The notes under the pieces were generated by a model. That model did no database searches. It was not told where the DNA came from and worked only from the letters and a program-made list of their open reading frames with translations. 64,000 nt of DNA from NCBI RefSeq assembly GCF_003952225.1, contig NZ_CP034437.1, positions 62,001 to 126,000 on the forward strand. Direction: 5' to 3'. Position 1 is the stretch's first letter; the number at the start of each line of letters is the position of its first letter. The position numbers and the translations under genes are program-made. This document shows positions 25,122-34,218 of this stretch, piece after piece. The DNA comes from Paenibacillus albus. Its GTDB lineage: Bacteria; Bacillota; Bacilli; Paenibacillales; Paenibacillaceae.

Positions 25122-26215
25122 GCCCTGTTCCTCCCTGCGCCGCGGAGACCGGCAATGATAAGAAGGACGGCGGGCACACCGATAATCATAATGACTGAGC
25201 CAATATCCTGCATGTTTGAGAAATTCATAATCGTACTCCGTTTCTTGAAGAAGAGGCTGCCGATAAAGGCTAAGCCTACCATCGCCCAGACCCATACCTG
25301 ATGCTTGCCGAATCCTTTGCTGCGAAGATGTACGAAGGCTTTGGCCGATAAGAAGAAATAAATATAGGCGGTGTCCGAAACGATAAACACATAGAAAATC
25401 AGGAACACGACGTCCAAGCTTTGCAGCACCTCAAGCTGGTAATATTTCAGGATGAAAACAATCGGCTCCGGAATATATTTTAGCTGCTTCAAGCTAAACA
25501 TCGTCGTACAAATCAGGCAGCTCAGGACATAGTAGAGGATCGTGGTCATATTAGCGAACGTCATAATAAGAAGCAGTCTATTCTTGCTCTTGGCCTTTAC
25601 GTAAGGAAAGGCGTACAGCAGCAAATCATAGCCCACATATCCACTGAAAGCGTAATAAATCCCCTTCACGACTGGATTCCAGCCGCCTGACAGAATGGGC
25701 AGCAAATTTTTCACATCAGGCCCGTACAGACAACAGCCAACAATTAGAAGAATTCCGATAATGGAAAGGACTAAGTAGGACTGTGCGATATACGCAATCC
25801 TCCTCAACGATAATGACGCCGCATAGCCGCATGCGATGAATATCATCAGAATAAGAATCCAACGCGGCGTAAATACGAACAGCCACCGATTCAGCACATC
25901 GGCATAATTCATGATCAGCATAAGCCCGGAGAGCGCGTAATAGAGGCCGTACAGGAGATTGACGAACGCTCCCACCGGTCTTCCGACAATTTGAGGGACA
26001 TAAGCAAAGTAATTCCGCGCCGGATACCGGCTGCCAAGCCACCAAATGAGCATAATTCCGGCTTGCGCGCACAGCCCGCCGAGGAATACGGACAGCCACA
26101 TGTCATGTCCGGCTATATCGGCTTGAGCGTGCGGTAACGACATTACCTCGAGGCCAAGCTGCGTCATGAATATAAGGATGAACAGCTGTCTGCCTGTGAT
26201 TGCGTCTTCCTTCAT
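25118..26215 (-). CDS. gerB: Spore germination permease, GerB family
   Basis: 365 residues with about ten hydrophobic helices, of the GerAB/amino-acid-permease-like family. It forms the membrane subunit that binds the germinant in the spore inner membrane. Recognisable segments are TGRQLFILIFMTQLGLEVMS and YALSGLMLIMNYADVLN. The ATG at 26215 is chosen because it forms an ATGA overlap with the gerA stop and follows AAGGGG; a TTG nine bases earlier is less likely. Its own stop overlaps the gerC start (ATGA). Expression in the forespore is inferred from the family. Confidence 0.85.
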   Translation of the reverse strand: MKEDAITGRQLFILIFMTQLGLEVMSLPHAQADIAGHDMWLSVFLGGLCAQAGIMLIWWLGSRYPARNYFAYVPQIVGRPVGAFVNLLYGLYYALSGLMLIMNYADVLNRWLFVFTPRWILILMIFIACGYAASLSLRRIAYIAQSYLVLSIIGILLIVGCCLYGPDVKNLLPILSGGWNPVVKGIYYAFSGYVGYDLLLYAFPYVKAKSKNRLLLIMTFANMTTILYYVLSCLICTTMFSLKQLKYIPEPIVFILKYYQLEVLQSLDVVFLIFYVFIVSDTAYIYFFLSAKAFVHLRSKGFGKHQVWVWAMVGLAFIGSLFFKKRSTIMNFSNMQDIGSVIMIIGVPAVLLIIAGLRGAGRNRA

Positions 26216-27651
26216 CGCTTCCAACCCCTTGGATTCCGCATCCTCGTTCTATTGCTTGGCGCCGTTGCTTTCGGCCGTTTAGTCAAGGACCACGTCGGAG
26301 CGCGAAATAGCGTATCCTTGGCATCGCTTAGCGAGAAAGGCGGCTTATAATAGGAGAGCCCGAGCGTATTGATTGAGCATAGATGGGTGCAAATTATGAT
26401 GAAGAAGAAAGCAAGACCGAACAAACCGAACACGGCGGAGAGCAGAAGTGCTGGATAACTTAACAGCCTTGCAGAGCTGCTCATCTCGTAGGATGGCATA
26501 ACGAAGGAGGCTAAGCCTGTCAATGCAGCCGTAATGACCATCGTATTGGAGACAAGATTGGACTGCACAACGACCGTACCAACCACGATACCGCCAACGA
26601 CACCAATGGTTTGGCCGACAGGACTTGCCAGCCGGATCGTCGCCTCCCGTAAAATTTCAAGCAGGAGCATCATCGACAGTGCCTCGACAAACGGCGGGAA
26701 TGTCACGTATTTAAGTGAGCTTTGGAGCGTATTGACAAAATTGAGCGGCAGCATCTGCGGGTTAAAGCCTGAAACGGTGACATACAAGGCTGGAAGTCCC
26801 ATGGCAATAAAAAAGCAGCAAAGGCGCAATACCCGAAAGATCGAGCCGAGCAGAAAGCCGTTCTGATAATCATCCTCGCTCTGAAAGAACGACCAGAACG
26901 AGACAGGCAATATAACGACATCCGGAGAGCCGGCTGTTGCCACGACCACTTTGCCCTCCATTAGGTTCGCACGTGCACGATCAGGTCGTTCTGTAGTGAG
27001 TGTCTGCGGGAATAAGCTGTACTTGTTCTCTTGAATCAGCTCATCAACTTCTCCGGGCGCATCAAGATAATCGATATCGATGCTGCGTAAGCGCCGGTCT
27101 ACCTCCTCGACGCTTGCCATATCCGCAATCGTCTTGATGTACATCATGGCGACCTTGGTCTGCGAAAGCCGCCCGATTGTGAAGGTCTTGACGACGAAAT
27201 CCGTTGAATTGATCAGCTTGCGCATCAAATTGAGATTCGTATCCAGGTTTTCAATGAATGCTTCGTTCGCACCGCGCAGCACCCGCTCGTTGGTCGGGAT
27301 ATTGATGGAACGCTCCTTCTTCACGTCCGTTCCCAGCAGGTACAGCTTCGCCTCTCCGCTGCGCTGCAGCACGGTCTTGCCATACATAATTGCATGGACC
27401 GCTTCTTGCAAACTCTCCGTTTCCGTATAGTCGAGAATGGCCACGACATCATGGATAGGAGCATGCGGACGGGACATCAGCGGCTTCAGAATATAGTTCT
27501 GAACAAGCTCCGAATCAATTAACGTGTTAAAATAAAACAGCTCAAACTCTGATCCGTCGAGATTCAGTTGCTTCGACATGAAATCGCTCTGATCCGAGAA
27601 CAAATCCTTGAAGTACTTGTTCGTCTCACTCAAAGATGCGCTTAATTTCAT
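26212..27651 (-). CDS. gerA: Spore germination protein, GerA family
   Basis: 479 residues: a soluble N-terminal domain of about 240 residues, then membrane helices. Family signatures include VVAILDYTETESLQEAV, SINIPTNERVLRGANEAFIENLDTN (in parts), RRLRSIDID and FPQTLTTERPDRA. It is the A subunit of a nutrient germinant receptor. The ATG preceded by AAGGAGGG (7-nt gap) is chosen over upstream in-frame starts. The three-gene order A-B-C with ATGA couplings is complete, but gerC is frameshifted, so receptor function is uncertain. A terminator of the lacI-like gene lies just upstream. Confidence 0.9.
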   Translation of the reverse strand: MKLSASLSETNKYFKDLFSDQSDFMSKQLNLDGSEFELFYFNTLIDSELVQNYILKPLMSRPHAPIHDVVAILDYTETESLQEAVHAIMYGKTVLQRSGEAKLYLLGTDVKKERSINIPTNERVLRGANEAFIENLDTNLNLMRKLINSTDFVVKTFTIGRLSQTKVAMMYIKTIADMASVEEVDRRLRSIDIDYLDAPGEVDELIQENKYSLFPQTLTTERPDRARANLMEGKVVVATAGSPDVVILPVSFWSFFQSEDDYQNGFLLGSIFRVLRLCCFFIAMGLPALYVTVSGFNPQMLPLNFVNTLQSSLKYVTFPPFVEALSMMLLLEILREATIRLASPVGQTIGVVGGIVVGTVVVQSNLVSNTMVITAALTGLASFVMPSYEMSSSARLLSYPALLLSAVFGLFGLAFFFIIICTHLCSINTLGLSYYKPPFSLSDAKDTLFRAPTWSLTKRPKATAPSNRTRMRNPRGWKR

Positions 27652-27710
27652 ACGCATTCCCTCCTTCGCTAGAGATGTCCTTACTTTAACCACAGATTGG
27701 TAAAAGTATG

Positions 27711-27745
27711 TAAAAAAGGCAGTGACCTGTGGTGGTCACTGCCTT
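27711..27745 (-). terminator. Terminator of the lacI-like gene at 27779
   Basis: AAGGCAGTGACC/GGTCACTGCCTT, a perfect 12-bp stem with a 6-nt loop, followed by TTTTTTA on the minus strand. Confidence 0.9.
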
Positions 27746-27778
27746 CGGAACTGCTTTTGGAGTTAGCGGTATCACTAG

Positions 27779-28795
27779 CTAACCTGGTTTAATACTTGAA
27801 TTACGGACGACGAGCCTCGGCGTCAGCTTGATCTCTTCCTCATTCCTCGGCATTCCTTGCAGGCGGTCCATGAGCACCTGGGCTGATCTTCTGCCGATCT
27901 CTTCCTGAACAAGGGAAACCGAGGTCAGCTTCGGATATACGCGGGAGGCAATATCCAGATTATCCATGCCTACGATAGCGATATCCTCGGGGATACGAAG
28001 CGCTGCCTCCTCACAGGCTTTCATGACGCCGATCGCCATGAGATCGTTCGCCGCAACGATAGCCTCCGGCAGCTCTGTGCGCCCCAGCATTGCTTTTGCC
28101 GCCAGATACCCGCCATTCTCCGTATAGTCGGATTCCGCAACGAAGCTGTCTATTACCTGCAGCTCTGCCTTCTCCATCGTATCAATGAAGCCGCGCAAAC
28201 GCTGGTGACCGGTCTGCTCGCTGCTGTTTCCGCCAATATAGCCAATCTTGCGAACGCCTTGCGAGATCAGATGCTCCGTGCCGATCTTGATGCCAAGATA
28301 CGTGTCGGTGTAGACGTAATCGAATCGATCTCCGCCTTCTGGGGACACATATTTGTTCGTCAGCACGACCGGCGACTGCACCGAATTAATGACGCTGATA
28401 TTCTCCTCGTTGAAGTTGAAGGAGACCATGATCATGCCATCGGCCACCTTCTCCTTCAAGTTCTGAATCGCTCGCAGCTCTTCCTTCAGACTGTGCTTCG
28501 TATAGATCAAGATAAGCAGATAGCCGTGCTCTTCAAGCACTTGATTGATGCCTTTTATCATATCGAAATAGAACGGGTTCATAATATCGGGAACGGCAAA
28601 AATAATTTTCTTCGTCTGCCGCAGCTTCAGGATTTGAGCCGCGCTGTCTGGCGCATAATTCATCTCTTTTGCAACGGCAAGAATGCGGCTCTTCGTTTTG
28701 TGCCCGCAGTAGCCTTTACCGGATAGCGCCCTGGATACGGTAGAGGGAGAAACGCCGACCCGTTCTGCAATATGGTATATGGTGTTGTTATCCAT
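27779..28795 (-). CDS. LacI-family transcriptional regulator
   Basis: 338 residues. The N-terminal helix-turn-helix is TIYHIAERVGVSPSTVSRALSGKG, the hinge is PDSAAQILKL, and a periplasmic-binding-protein-like effector domain follows (IIFAVPDIMNPFYFDMIKGI, GYIGGNSSEQTGHQRLRGF, VGMDNLDIA). MDNNTIYH is the start because AGGAGAGGAG precedes it; fifteen upstream codons have no ribosome site. It closes the downstream end of the glycan locus and may repress the dehydrogenase side of it. A direct repeat GAACCGAA occurs twice, 11 bp apart, just upstream (28818 and 28829). Confidence 0.9.
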   Translation of the reverse strand: MDNNTIYHIAERVGVSPSTVSRALSGKGYCGHKTKSRILAVAKEMNYAPDSAAQILKLRQTKKIIFAVPDIMNPFYFDMIKGINQVLEEHGYLLILIYTKHSLKEELRAIQNLKEKVADGMIMVSFNFNEENISVINSVQSPVVLTNKYVSPEGGDRFDYVYTDTYLGIKIGTEHLISQGVRKIGYIGGNSSEQTGHQRLRGFIDTMEKAELQVIDSFVAESDYTENGGYLAAKAMLGRTELPEAIVAANDLMAIGVMKACEEAALRIPEDIAIVGMDNLDIASRVYPKLTSVSLVQEEIGRRSAQVLMDRLQGMPRNEEEIKLTPRLVVRNSSIKPG

Positions 28796-28911
28796 AGTTT
28801 TACTCCTCTCCTCCCCCGAACCGAAGCTGAACCGAATCAAGAAAATAGTCTATCAAATTAAAATAACAAATAGAACCGTTACACCGCAATATCAAAAATC
28901 AAGTTAAGTTT

Positions 28912-28938
28912 AAAAAATTCCGTTAACTAGCGGATTTT
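28912..28938 (-). terminator. Terminator overlapping the dehydrogenase stop codon
   Basis: AAAATCCG/CGGAATTTT stem on the minus strand followed by TT, enclosing the TAG stop codon in its loop. Confidence 0.6.
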
Positions 28939-29922
28939 GATTTGCACTTTAAGCAGTTCCGGATCCTTGGGCTTCGCGAGGAACGCAGGCGTTTCTTCCA
29001 GCGTGATCACTTTGGAGATAAGCGGCTCCAGCGAGATGCGGCCTTCCTTCACCCAATCGAAGGCAGTAAGGAAGGTGTAGTTGATCGCCATCGAACCGAG
29101 AATGGTCCAATCCTTGTTATAAAGCTCGAATGGGTTCACCCGCACGGAAGCATCCTTCGGCGTAACTCCAAACTGCAGGTACGTCGCTGTCTTCCCAAGG
29201 TAGGAGAACGCCCTCTCGATGACAGACGGAATGCCCGTAGCATCAACGACAACGTCAAAGCTCCTGCCTGCGAGGCGTGACTGCTCGCTCACGAACACCG
29301 CTTCCGTAGCTCCAAGCGCGAGCGCCATCTCCAGCTTTCGGCTCGAAACGTCCACGACAGTCAAGCTCGATGCGCCTAGCCGTGACAAGGCTTGCACCAA
29401 TTGAAGCCCCATCGCGCCAGCACCGAAGAGAAGCACGGATTGTCCCGCTCGCAGCTGCAGCCGGTTCATCGCATGCACAACGCAAGCCATCGGTTCCACG
29501 AAAGCAGCTGTCTCGAACGACATGTTATCCGGAATCTTAAAGACATTGCGAGCCGGTACCGCTACATATTCCGCCATGCTGCCGTCAACCGTGTTGCCAA
29601 GCGCTCCCCAATTCTCGCATTGATTGCCGCGGTTCGTCAGGCAATAACGGCAGTTACCGCAGAACAGGGACGGATCGGCGGTTACTCGATCGCCAACGCT
29701 GAAGCCCTCAACGCCTTCGCCCAGCTCATGAATAACGCCGGAGAACTCATGGCCCGGAATAATCGGATAAGGCGACAGAAACTCCCCTTCGAAGATATGA
29801 AAATCTGTCCCGCATATCCCGACTTGTACAACCTCAATAACGACTTCGCCCCTCTTCGGCGAAGGGTACGGCACCTCTTTGACAACCGCTACGCGCGGTT
29901 GCTCCATTACTAATGCTTTCAT
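28927..29922 (-). CDS. Zinc-dependent medium-chain dehydrogenase
   Basis: 331 residues of the sorbitol/threonine dehydrogenase-like MDR family. The catalytic-zinc Cys is in VGICGTDFHIFEGE, with PGHEFSGVI next. The four-cysteine structural-zinc lobe is in CGNCRYCLTNRGNQC and the NAD-binding motif is LLFGAGAMGLQLVQALS. It oxidises a sugar alcohol or sugar with NAD. It is the last gene of the minus-strand glycan locus, 197 nt after the DUF6259 gene, and may feed released monosaccharide or alditol into central metabolism. AAAGGAGGAA precedes the ATG. Confidence 0.85.
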   Translation of the reverse strand: MKALVMEQPRVAVVKEVPYPSPKRGEVVIEVVQVGICGTDFHIFEGEFLSPYPIIPGHEFSGVIHELGEGVEGFSVGDRVTADPSLFCGNCRYCLTNRGNQCENWGALGNTVDGSMAEYVAVPARNVFKIPDNMSFETAAFVEPMACVVHAMNRLQLRAGQSVLLFGAGAMGLQLVQALSRLGASSLTVVDVSSRKLEMALALGATEAVFVSEQSRLAGRSFDVVVDATGIPSVIERAFSYLGKTATYLQFGVTPKDASVRVNPFELYNKDWTILGSMAINYTFLTAFDWVKEGRISLEPLISKVITLEETPAFLAKPKDPELLKVQIKIR

Positions 29923-30119
29923 CGAATTTCCTCCTTTATTAATAGCTTCCGAGGGAATAAGCCCCTAGGAAGTTGTTGTCGCTGCAAGCGCAGGTTTTGC
30001 CATTGAGGGTTTTGGCGGATCACGGAGCGCAGCACCGAAATTTCGAATAAGAGGGCGACTTTGGTCAAAGACCACGGGAGCGATTATCTAAATTGTCGGT
30101 ACGAAGCGCAGCACGATCC
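29923..30119. other. Non-coding gap with a repeated 14-mer
   Basis: No ORF or clear promoter. ACGRAGCGCAGCAC occurs at 30022-30035 and 30101-30114 in the same orientation, 79 bp apart. A short dyad GAAATTTC lies between. The segment looks like a structured or repeated intergenic element, but I cannot name it. Confidence 0.4.
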
Positions 30120-32378
30120 CTAACCCCCAGCTGGCACATTAAACCGAAGCTCTATTAGTGCCACACATCGCGCCGGAATAAGAAGCTTGACCTCGCCAAG
30201 CTCGGTTACGTCTAGCTCATGCTGTTCCGTATGCGCTTCTGCTCCATAGAACGTAACTGTCACGCTGTCTTGCGCTTGCACCTGCTCCGCTCCAGGCCAT
30301 TCGCTCGTCAGCTTCGGCTTCACTTCTTGAGCGGTATCGCTGACATTCGCGAAGAACAGGCCAGTGCTTTGCTCCTTGTAGGTCCATGCGGAATGGATGA
30401 CCGCATCGACCTCTAGCACGCCGGCATTGTTGTATTCCGGCGTTTCCTTGCCATGATTATAGTGAAACCAATCCAATTGGATTCGCGCGCTTTCGAATTC
30501 AAGCGGCCGCAGCATCCGGCCATAGGCCCAGTATTTGTTCGCTGCGCCTACGCGGAGCTTCGCATATGCGCCCAGATAAGCGGCACGCTGCTTGGAGAAT
30601 GCATAACCGCGCGCCTCGAACGGGTAATAATGCTCCTCCGCTGCATTTTCCAAGCCGTCCAGCGCTTCCATCGGGCTGTACTCATAGTTCAGCTCGTACA
30701 AGCCGCCCCAGAGATAGGTTCGGGCAACGGTGAAGTAATAAAGGTGCCCGATCTCTTCGGTGAGCTTGCCCCAGCCATCCATGCGGACTGTGCCGTATTC
30801 TTGATACACATAGGCGAACATCGGAATGAGCTCAGCATCGCCGGACTTCAGCAGCTCCCGCAACGGCCATAGCTCAAGCGGTGCCGCGGGCTGTCCGCCT
30901 GCACGCGCTTGATAATAATCGATCAGCCCTATCATCGTCTCGTTCATCATCTCCGTGCCCATCGGCACATATCGGCCCGCAACGTCAGCCATTGCAGCCT
31001 TCGTATCGGCATAGTTTCGGCGGTAAGCCTCTTCAATGATTCGGCCAGCGCCAACCGGATGACCATGTGAATCGTCCATGCAGATCTTAAGTATGTTATT
31101 CGCGGAGATGTCGTAATAGATCGCATCGACATCATTTACCCGCTGCAGCTCCGCATCGCGGCGGACATGGAATTCATGAGCATATTCGTGAGCCGGACAT
31201 AGAAACGGAAAGTTGTAAGCGTCAATGCTCTTCTTATTGCTTGGGAACTTCTGTGCAGCCGCCTTACCCAGCTCGCCGTCCGCACCTTCAAAATGATAGA
31301 GATAATCGAACTCGAAAGGCGCAAATTTATGACCTATCTGATTCATGAACGCGAGGTTCGCTTCATTAAAGCTTGTCGGGAACCAGTCATCGAATCCGCC
31401 GGGAAAGCCCTTGTAGAACGTCTGCGGCGCATGCGTCCAATCCGGACCGAGCACATGAAACATCGGCGTTCCGATTGTTTCGTGATAAGCCGCGAACCAC
31501 GAAGTGCGGTCGGAGCCGGCGTTAATGCCGAACGTCGCCACGCCCATCTCCTTGTGCAGCCATGCGTAGGCAGCCGCATCGGGACGATCGGCCAGCTTCC
31601 CGCCAGCACACCAAGCCTGCTTCTCCGCCCAGCCTTTGTACCGGTCCGCCGCTTCATACCAATCGCGGCCTTCCGTCGGCTCGATCTGAACCGGATAAGG
31701 AGGATAGATTCCTTTGCCCGGCCCCATATCGAGGCAGCCGTGAATGAAGGACGCTTCGAGCAGTCCGTTATCATTCTTGTAGAAGTTAAGCCACTTCGGA
31801 TGCGCATCACCATCTGCCGCGGTAAAGTAGAGACCGCCACGGTTTAAGCCGTAGTAAGTGAAGAATTGCATGGAAGCTCCAGAGAAGCTCTCCGGGTACG
31901 GCATATAGCGCAGTCCCCTGCCCCCAGCCTCAAAGTGCTGCATGGGGTTGCGAACCTTCACGCCTGTTGCGAACGAGTGCGCAACATAGTCCTGCAAACC
32001 TTCCTCAGTGATCGCGTGAAAGCCTTGAAGAACCGGATACTCCAAGCTGAGCAGCCTCACCGGGGAGTCGTTGTCCACTGAGCAGCGAAACGCCAGTCCG
32101 CCGCTTCCTTTGGCAAGCGTAATTTCGGCGTGTACCGATACGCCGTTCACCGTCTGCCAATTGAGAGAGGCAAGCTGACCTGCCTCGGATTGATCCAAGG
32201 TGAAGCGAAACGAAGCGTAGCTACTGCTTGCACCTTCGTCCGTCTCCAGCCGAAAAGCATCGCTGCCTTCATCGCCGGATATATAATCGATTCCCAGAGC
32301 CATATCGCGCAAGCCGCACACCGCTCCGGTCTCCTCGCTCAGTTCAAGACGTATTCTCTCGTTCTCAAGCACGATCAT
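30120..32378 (-). CDS. DUF6259-type glycoside-hydrolase-like protein
   Basis: 752 residues, no signal peptide, so probably cytoplasmic. It has an N-terminal beta-sandwich (LELSEETGAVCGLRD) as in galactose-mutarotase-like domains, a central barrel with SWFAAYHETIGTPMFHVLGPDW, AFMNQIGHKFAPFEFDYLYHF and VNDVDAIYYDISAN, and a C-terminal beta domain. This matches DUF6259 proteins, which sit in sugar-utilisation loci and resemble GH-clan enzymes; no activity is established to my knowledge. It is 14 nt downstream of the MalG-type permease, and AGGAGG precedes the ATG. It should process an oligosaccharide brought in by that importer. Confidence 0.75.
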   Translation of the reverse strand: MIVLENERIRLELSEETGAVCGLRDMALGIDYISGDEGSDAFRLETDEGASSSYASFRFTLDQSEAGQLASLNWQTVNGVSVHAEITLAKGSGGLAFRCSVDNDSPVRLLSLEYPVLQGFHAITEEGLQDYVAHSFATGVKVRNPMQHFEAGGRGLRYMPYPESFSGASMQFFTYYGLNRGGLYFTAADGDAHPKWLNFYKNDNGLLEASFIHGCLDMGPGKGIYPPYPVQIEPTEGRDWYEAADRYKGWAEKQAWCAGGKLADRPDAAAYAWLHKEMGVATFGINAGSDRTSWFAAYHETIGTPMFHVLGPDWTHAPQTFYKGFPGGFDDWFPTSFNEANLAFMNQIGHKFAPFEFDYLYHFEGADGELGKAAAQKFPSNKKSIDAYNFPFLCPAHEYAHEFHVRRDAELQRVNDVDAIYYDISANNILKICMDDSHGHPVGAGRIIEEAYRRNYADTKAAMADVAGRYVPMGTEMMNETMIGLIDYYQARAGGQPAAPLELWPLRELLKSGDAELIPMFAYVYQEYGTVRMDGWGKLTEEIGHLYYFTVARTYLWGGLYELNYEYSPMEALDGLENAAEEHYYPFEARGYAFSKQRAAYLGAYAKLRVGAANKYWAYGRMLRPLEFESARIQLDWFHYNHGKETPEYNNAGVLEVDAVIHSAWTYKEQSTGLFFANVSDTAQEVKPKLTSEWPGAEQVQAQDSVTVTFYGAEAHTEQHELDVTELGEVKLLIPARCVALIELRFNVPAGG

Positions 32379-32391
32379 GAGCTGCAGCCTC

Positions 32392-33216
32392 CTATTTCAA
32401 ACCGGATATTTTGATACCCGAAATGATGTACTTCTGGAATATCAGGAACAGCAGAATTGTCGGCAGAGCAGACAGCGCAGAGCCCGCCATCAGCATCCCC
32501 ATCTCCGAAGTGCGCTCGGAACGGAACGATGCGAGGTATTGCATAATTTGATACAGGTTCGGATTCGTAATCGTCATCGTCGGCCAGACGAACGAGTTCC
32601 AGTAGCCGAGATACGAGCCGATCCCTACAATGACGAATACCGGGAACGACATCGGAAGAAACACGCTGGAGAAAATACGGATTTTGCCTGCACCATCAAT
32701 CAGTGCCGCTTCCTCAAGCGCGAGCGGAATGTTGAGATAGAACTGGCGGATGAAGAACATTCCCCCCGCAGAGGCAACGCCCGGAAGAACGAGCACGGCA
32801 AACGTATCGAGCATCCCGAGCTTATTAACGACGATAAAGGATGTCAGCAGAATGGCCATACCTGGGATGAACATGGTAAGGATGACGTAGAGCCACAGAA
32901 GCGTTTTGAACCGGAACTCCAGTCTTGCAAATACATAAGCGGCAATCGAGTTGACCAGCAGGCTCAGCACAGCGAACACCACAGCTCCACCGAAGGTCGT
33001 CAGCATCGCCTTCTGAAACATCGTATCTTTCAAAATATCGATATAGTTCGTTATCAGCCACTGTTTCGGAAAGAAGCGGAACGGGGTTGCGAGCACCTCG
33101 GTCTTCTCCTTGAATCCGGCGATGATCACCCACGCGAGCGGGAATAGAGCAAGCAGCGTGAAAAACCCGGCAATGGCGGTAAGCACTGTTTTCTGAAACG
33201 TTAGTTTGGCTTGCAT
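32392..33216 (-). CDS. Sugar ABC importer permease, MalG type (glycan locus)
   Basis: 274 residues with six hydrophobic helices and the EAA-type loop (LALEEAALIDGAGKIRIFSSVFLP in parts). It is the second permease of a CUT1 importer, 29 nt after the MalF-type gene. AAGGAGGAAT precedes the ATG. The ligand is inferred from the GH172 and DUF4185 neighbours to be a furanoside oligosaccharide. Confidence 0.9.
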   Translation of the reverse strand: MQAKLTFQKTVLTAIAGFFTLLALFPLAWVIIAGFKEKTEVLATPFRFFPKQWLITNYIDILKDTMFQKAMLTTFGGAVVFAVLSLLVNSIAAYVFARLEFRFKTLLWLYVILTMFIPGMAILLTSFIVVNKLGMLDTFAVLVLPGVASAGGMFFIRQFYLNIPLALEEAALIDGAGKIRIFSSVFLPMSFPVFVIVGIGSYLGYWNSFVWPTMTITNPNLYQIMQYLASFRSERTSEMGMLMAGSALSALPTILLFLIFQKYIISGIKISGLK

Positions 33217-33245
33217 ATCCTTATTCCTCCTTCCTGGTGGTTTAG

Positions 33246-34133
33246 TTAACCGTCAATGGCTTTCTCCGAGTTCAGCACTTTAAAAATAATCGCCGATATC
33301 CCGCCCAGCACCACAAACAGCAGCAGAGATGCAGCAATGGAGTTGCCAACCATGACGTCGTTGCGGAAGTGGTTCAGAATGTACAGGTTAGGGGTCGTCG
33401 TCGTATCCAGCGGACCCCCTCCCGTCATGACAAGCGACAGCTCATATTGCGAGATGCTTGCCGTGAAGCCGGTAACCGTTAAGTACAAGATGATGTTCTT
33501 CATCAGCGGAACGGTAATGAACCACATCTTCTGCCACGGACCTGCGCCTTCAAGATCGGCAGCTTCATAGTAGCTTTCCGGAATGTCGTGCAGACCGGCA
33601 AGCATAATTAGCGTCGTTAAGCCAAAACCAAGCCAAATTGCCGGCAGCGCGATGCTCGGCAGCGCTGTCTTCACATCGGCCAGCCATGCGCGCGGTTCGG
33701 AGCCGAACCAGCCCAGCACATAGTTCGCCAGACCGCCCATGTAATCGTAGATAAACACGAAGATAATGGAAGCGACGATCCCGGAAATAATCGTAGGTAT
33801 GTAAATCGAGGTCTTCACAAAGCTTGCGCCCTTGCTCCTCATGCCCTTAATGATGTTGGCGAACAGGAACGAAACGACCAGCGAAGCCGGAACGACCATC
33901 AGCGTGAACTTGATGCCGACCCATAGCGCGTTCATGAACAAATCGTCCTCGAGAACGAATTTGAAATTGTCGAAGCCAACAAAAACAGAAGGCTGATAGA
34001 AGCTCCAATTATAGAAGCTGACCTTCAATGAATAGATGAATGGAATGACGACGAATATCGTCAGCAGGATGACGATCGGAGCTAGAAGAAGATAGGCTAC
34101 CCCATTGTCTTGTCTGTAATTTCGCTTAAACAT
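33246..34133 (-). CDS. Sugar ABC importer permease, MalF type (glycan locus)
   Basis: 295 residues, six membrane helices, EAA-type loop SYYEAADLEGAGPWQKMWFITVP. It is the first permease of the importer; the binding protein is encoded 85 nt upstream, beyond a hairpin with a T-tract. GGTGAG precedes the ATG. No ATPase is encoded nearby. Confidence 0.9.
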   Translation of the reverse strand: MFKRNYRQDNGVAYLLLAPIVILLTIFVVIPFIYSLKVSFYNWSFYQPSVFVGFDNFKFVLEDDLFMNALWVGIKFTLMVVPASLVVSFLFANIIKGMRSKGASFVKTSIYIPTIISGIVASIIFVFIYDYMGGLANYVLGWFGSEPRAWLADVKTALPSIALPAIWLGFGLTTLIMLAGLHDIPESYYEAADLEGAGPWQKMWFITVPLMKNIILYLTVTGFTASISQYELSLVMTGGGPLDTTTTPNLYILNHFRNDVMVGNSIAASLLLFVVLGGISAIIFKVLNSEKAIDG

Positions 34134-34164
34134 AAGCCGCTCACCGCCGCCTTTTGTGTTATGG

Positions 34165-34202
34165 AAAAAGGACCGGGGGCTTCGTGCATGAACCGCCCCC
34201 GG
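34165..34202 (-). terminator. Attenuator-like hairpin between binding-protein and permease genes
   Basis: CCGGGGGC/GCCCCCGG stem followed on the minus strand by TCCTTTTTCC. Partial termination here would give more binding protein than permease. Confidence 0.7.
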
Positions 34203-34218
34203 ATCGTTCTCTCAACCG

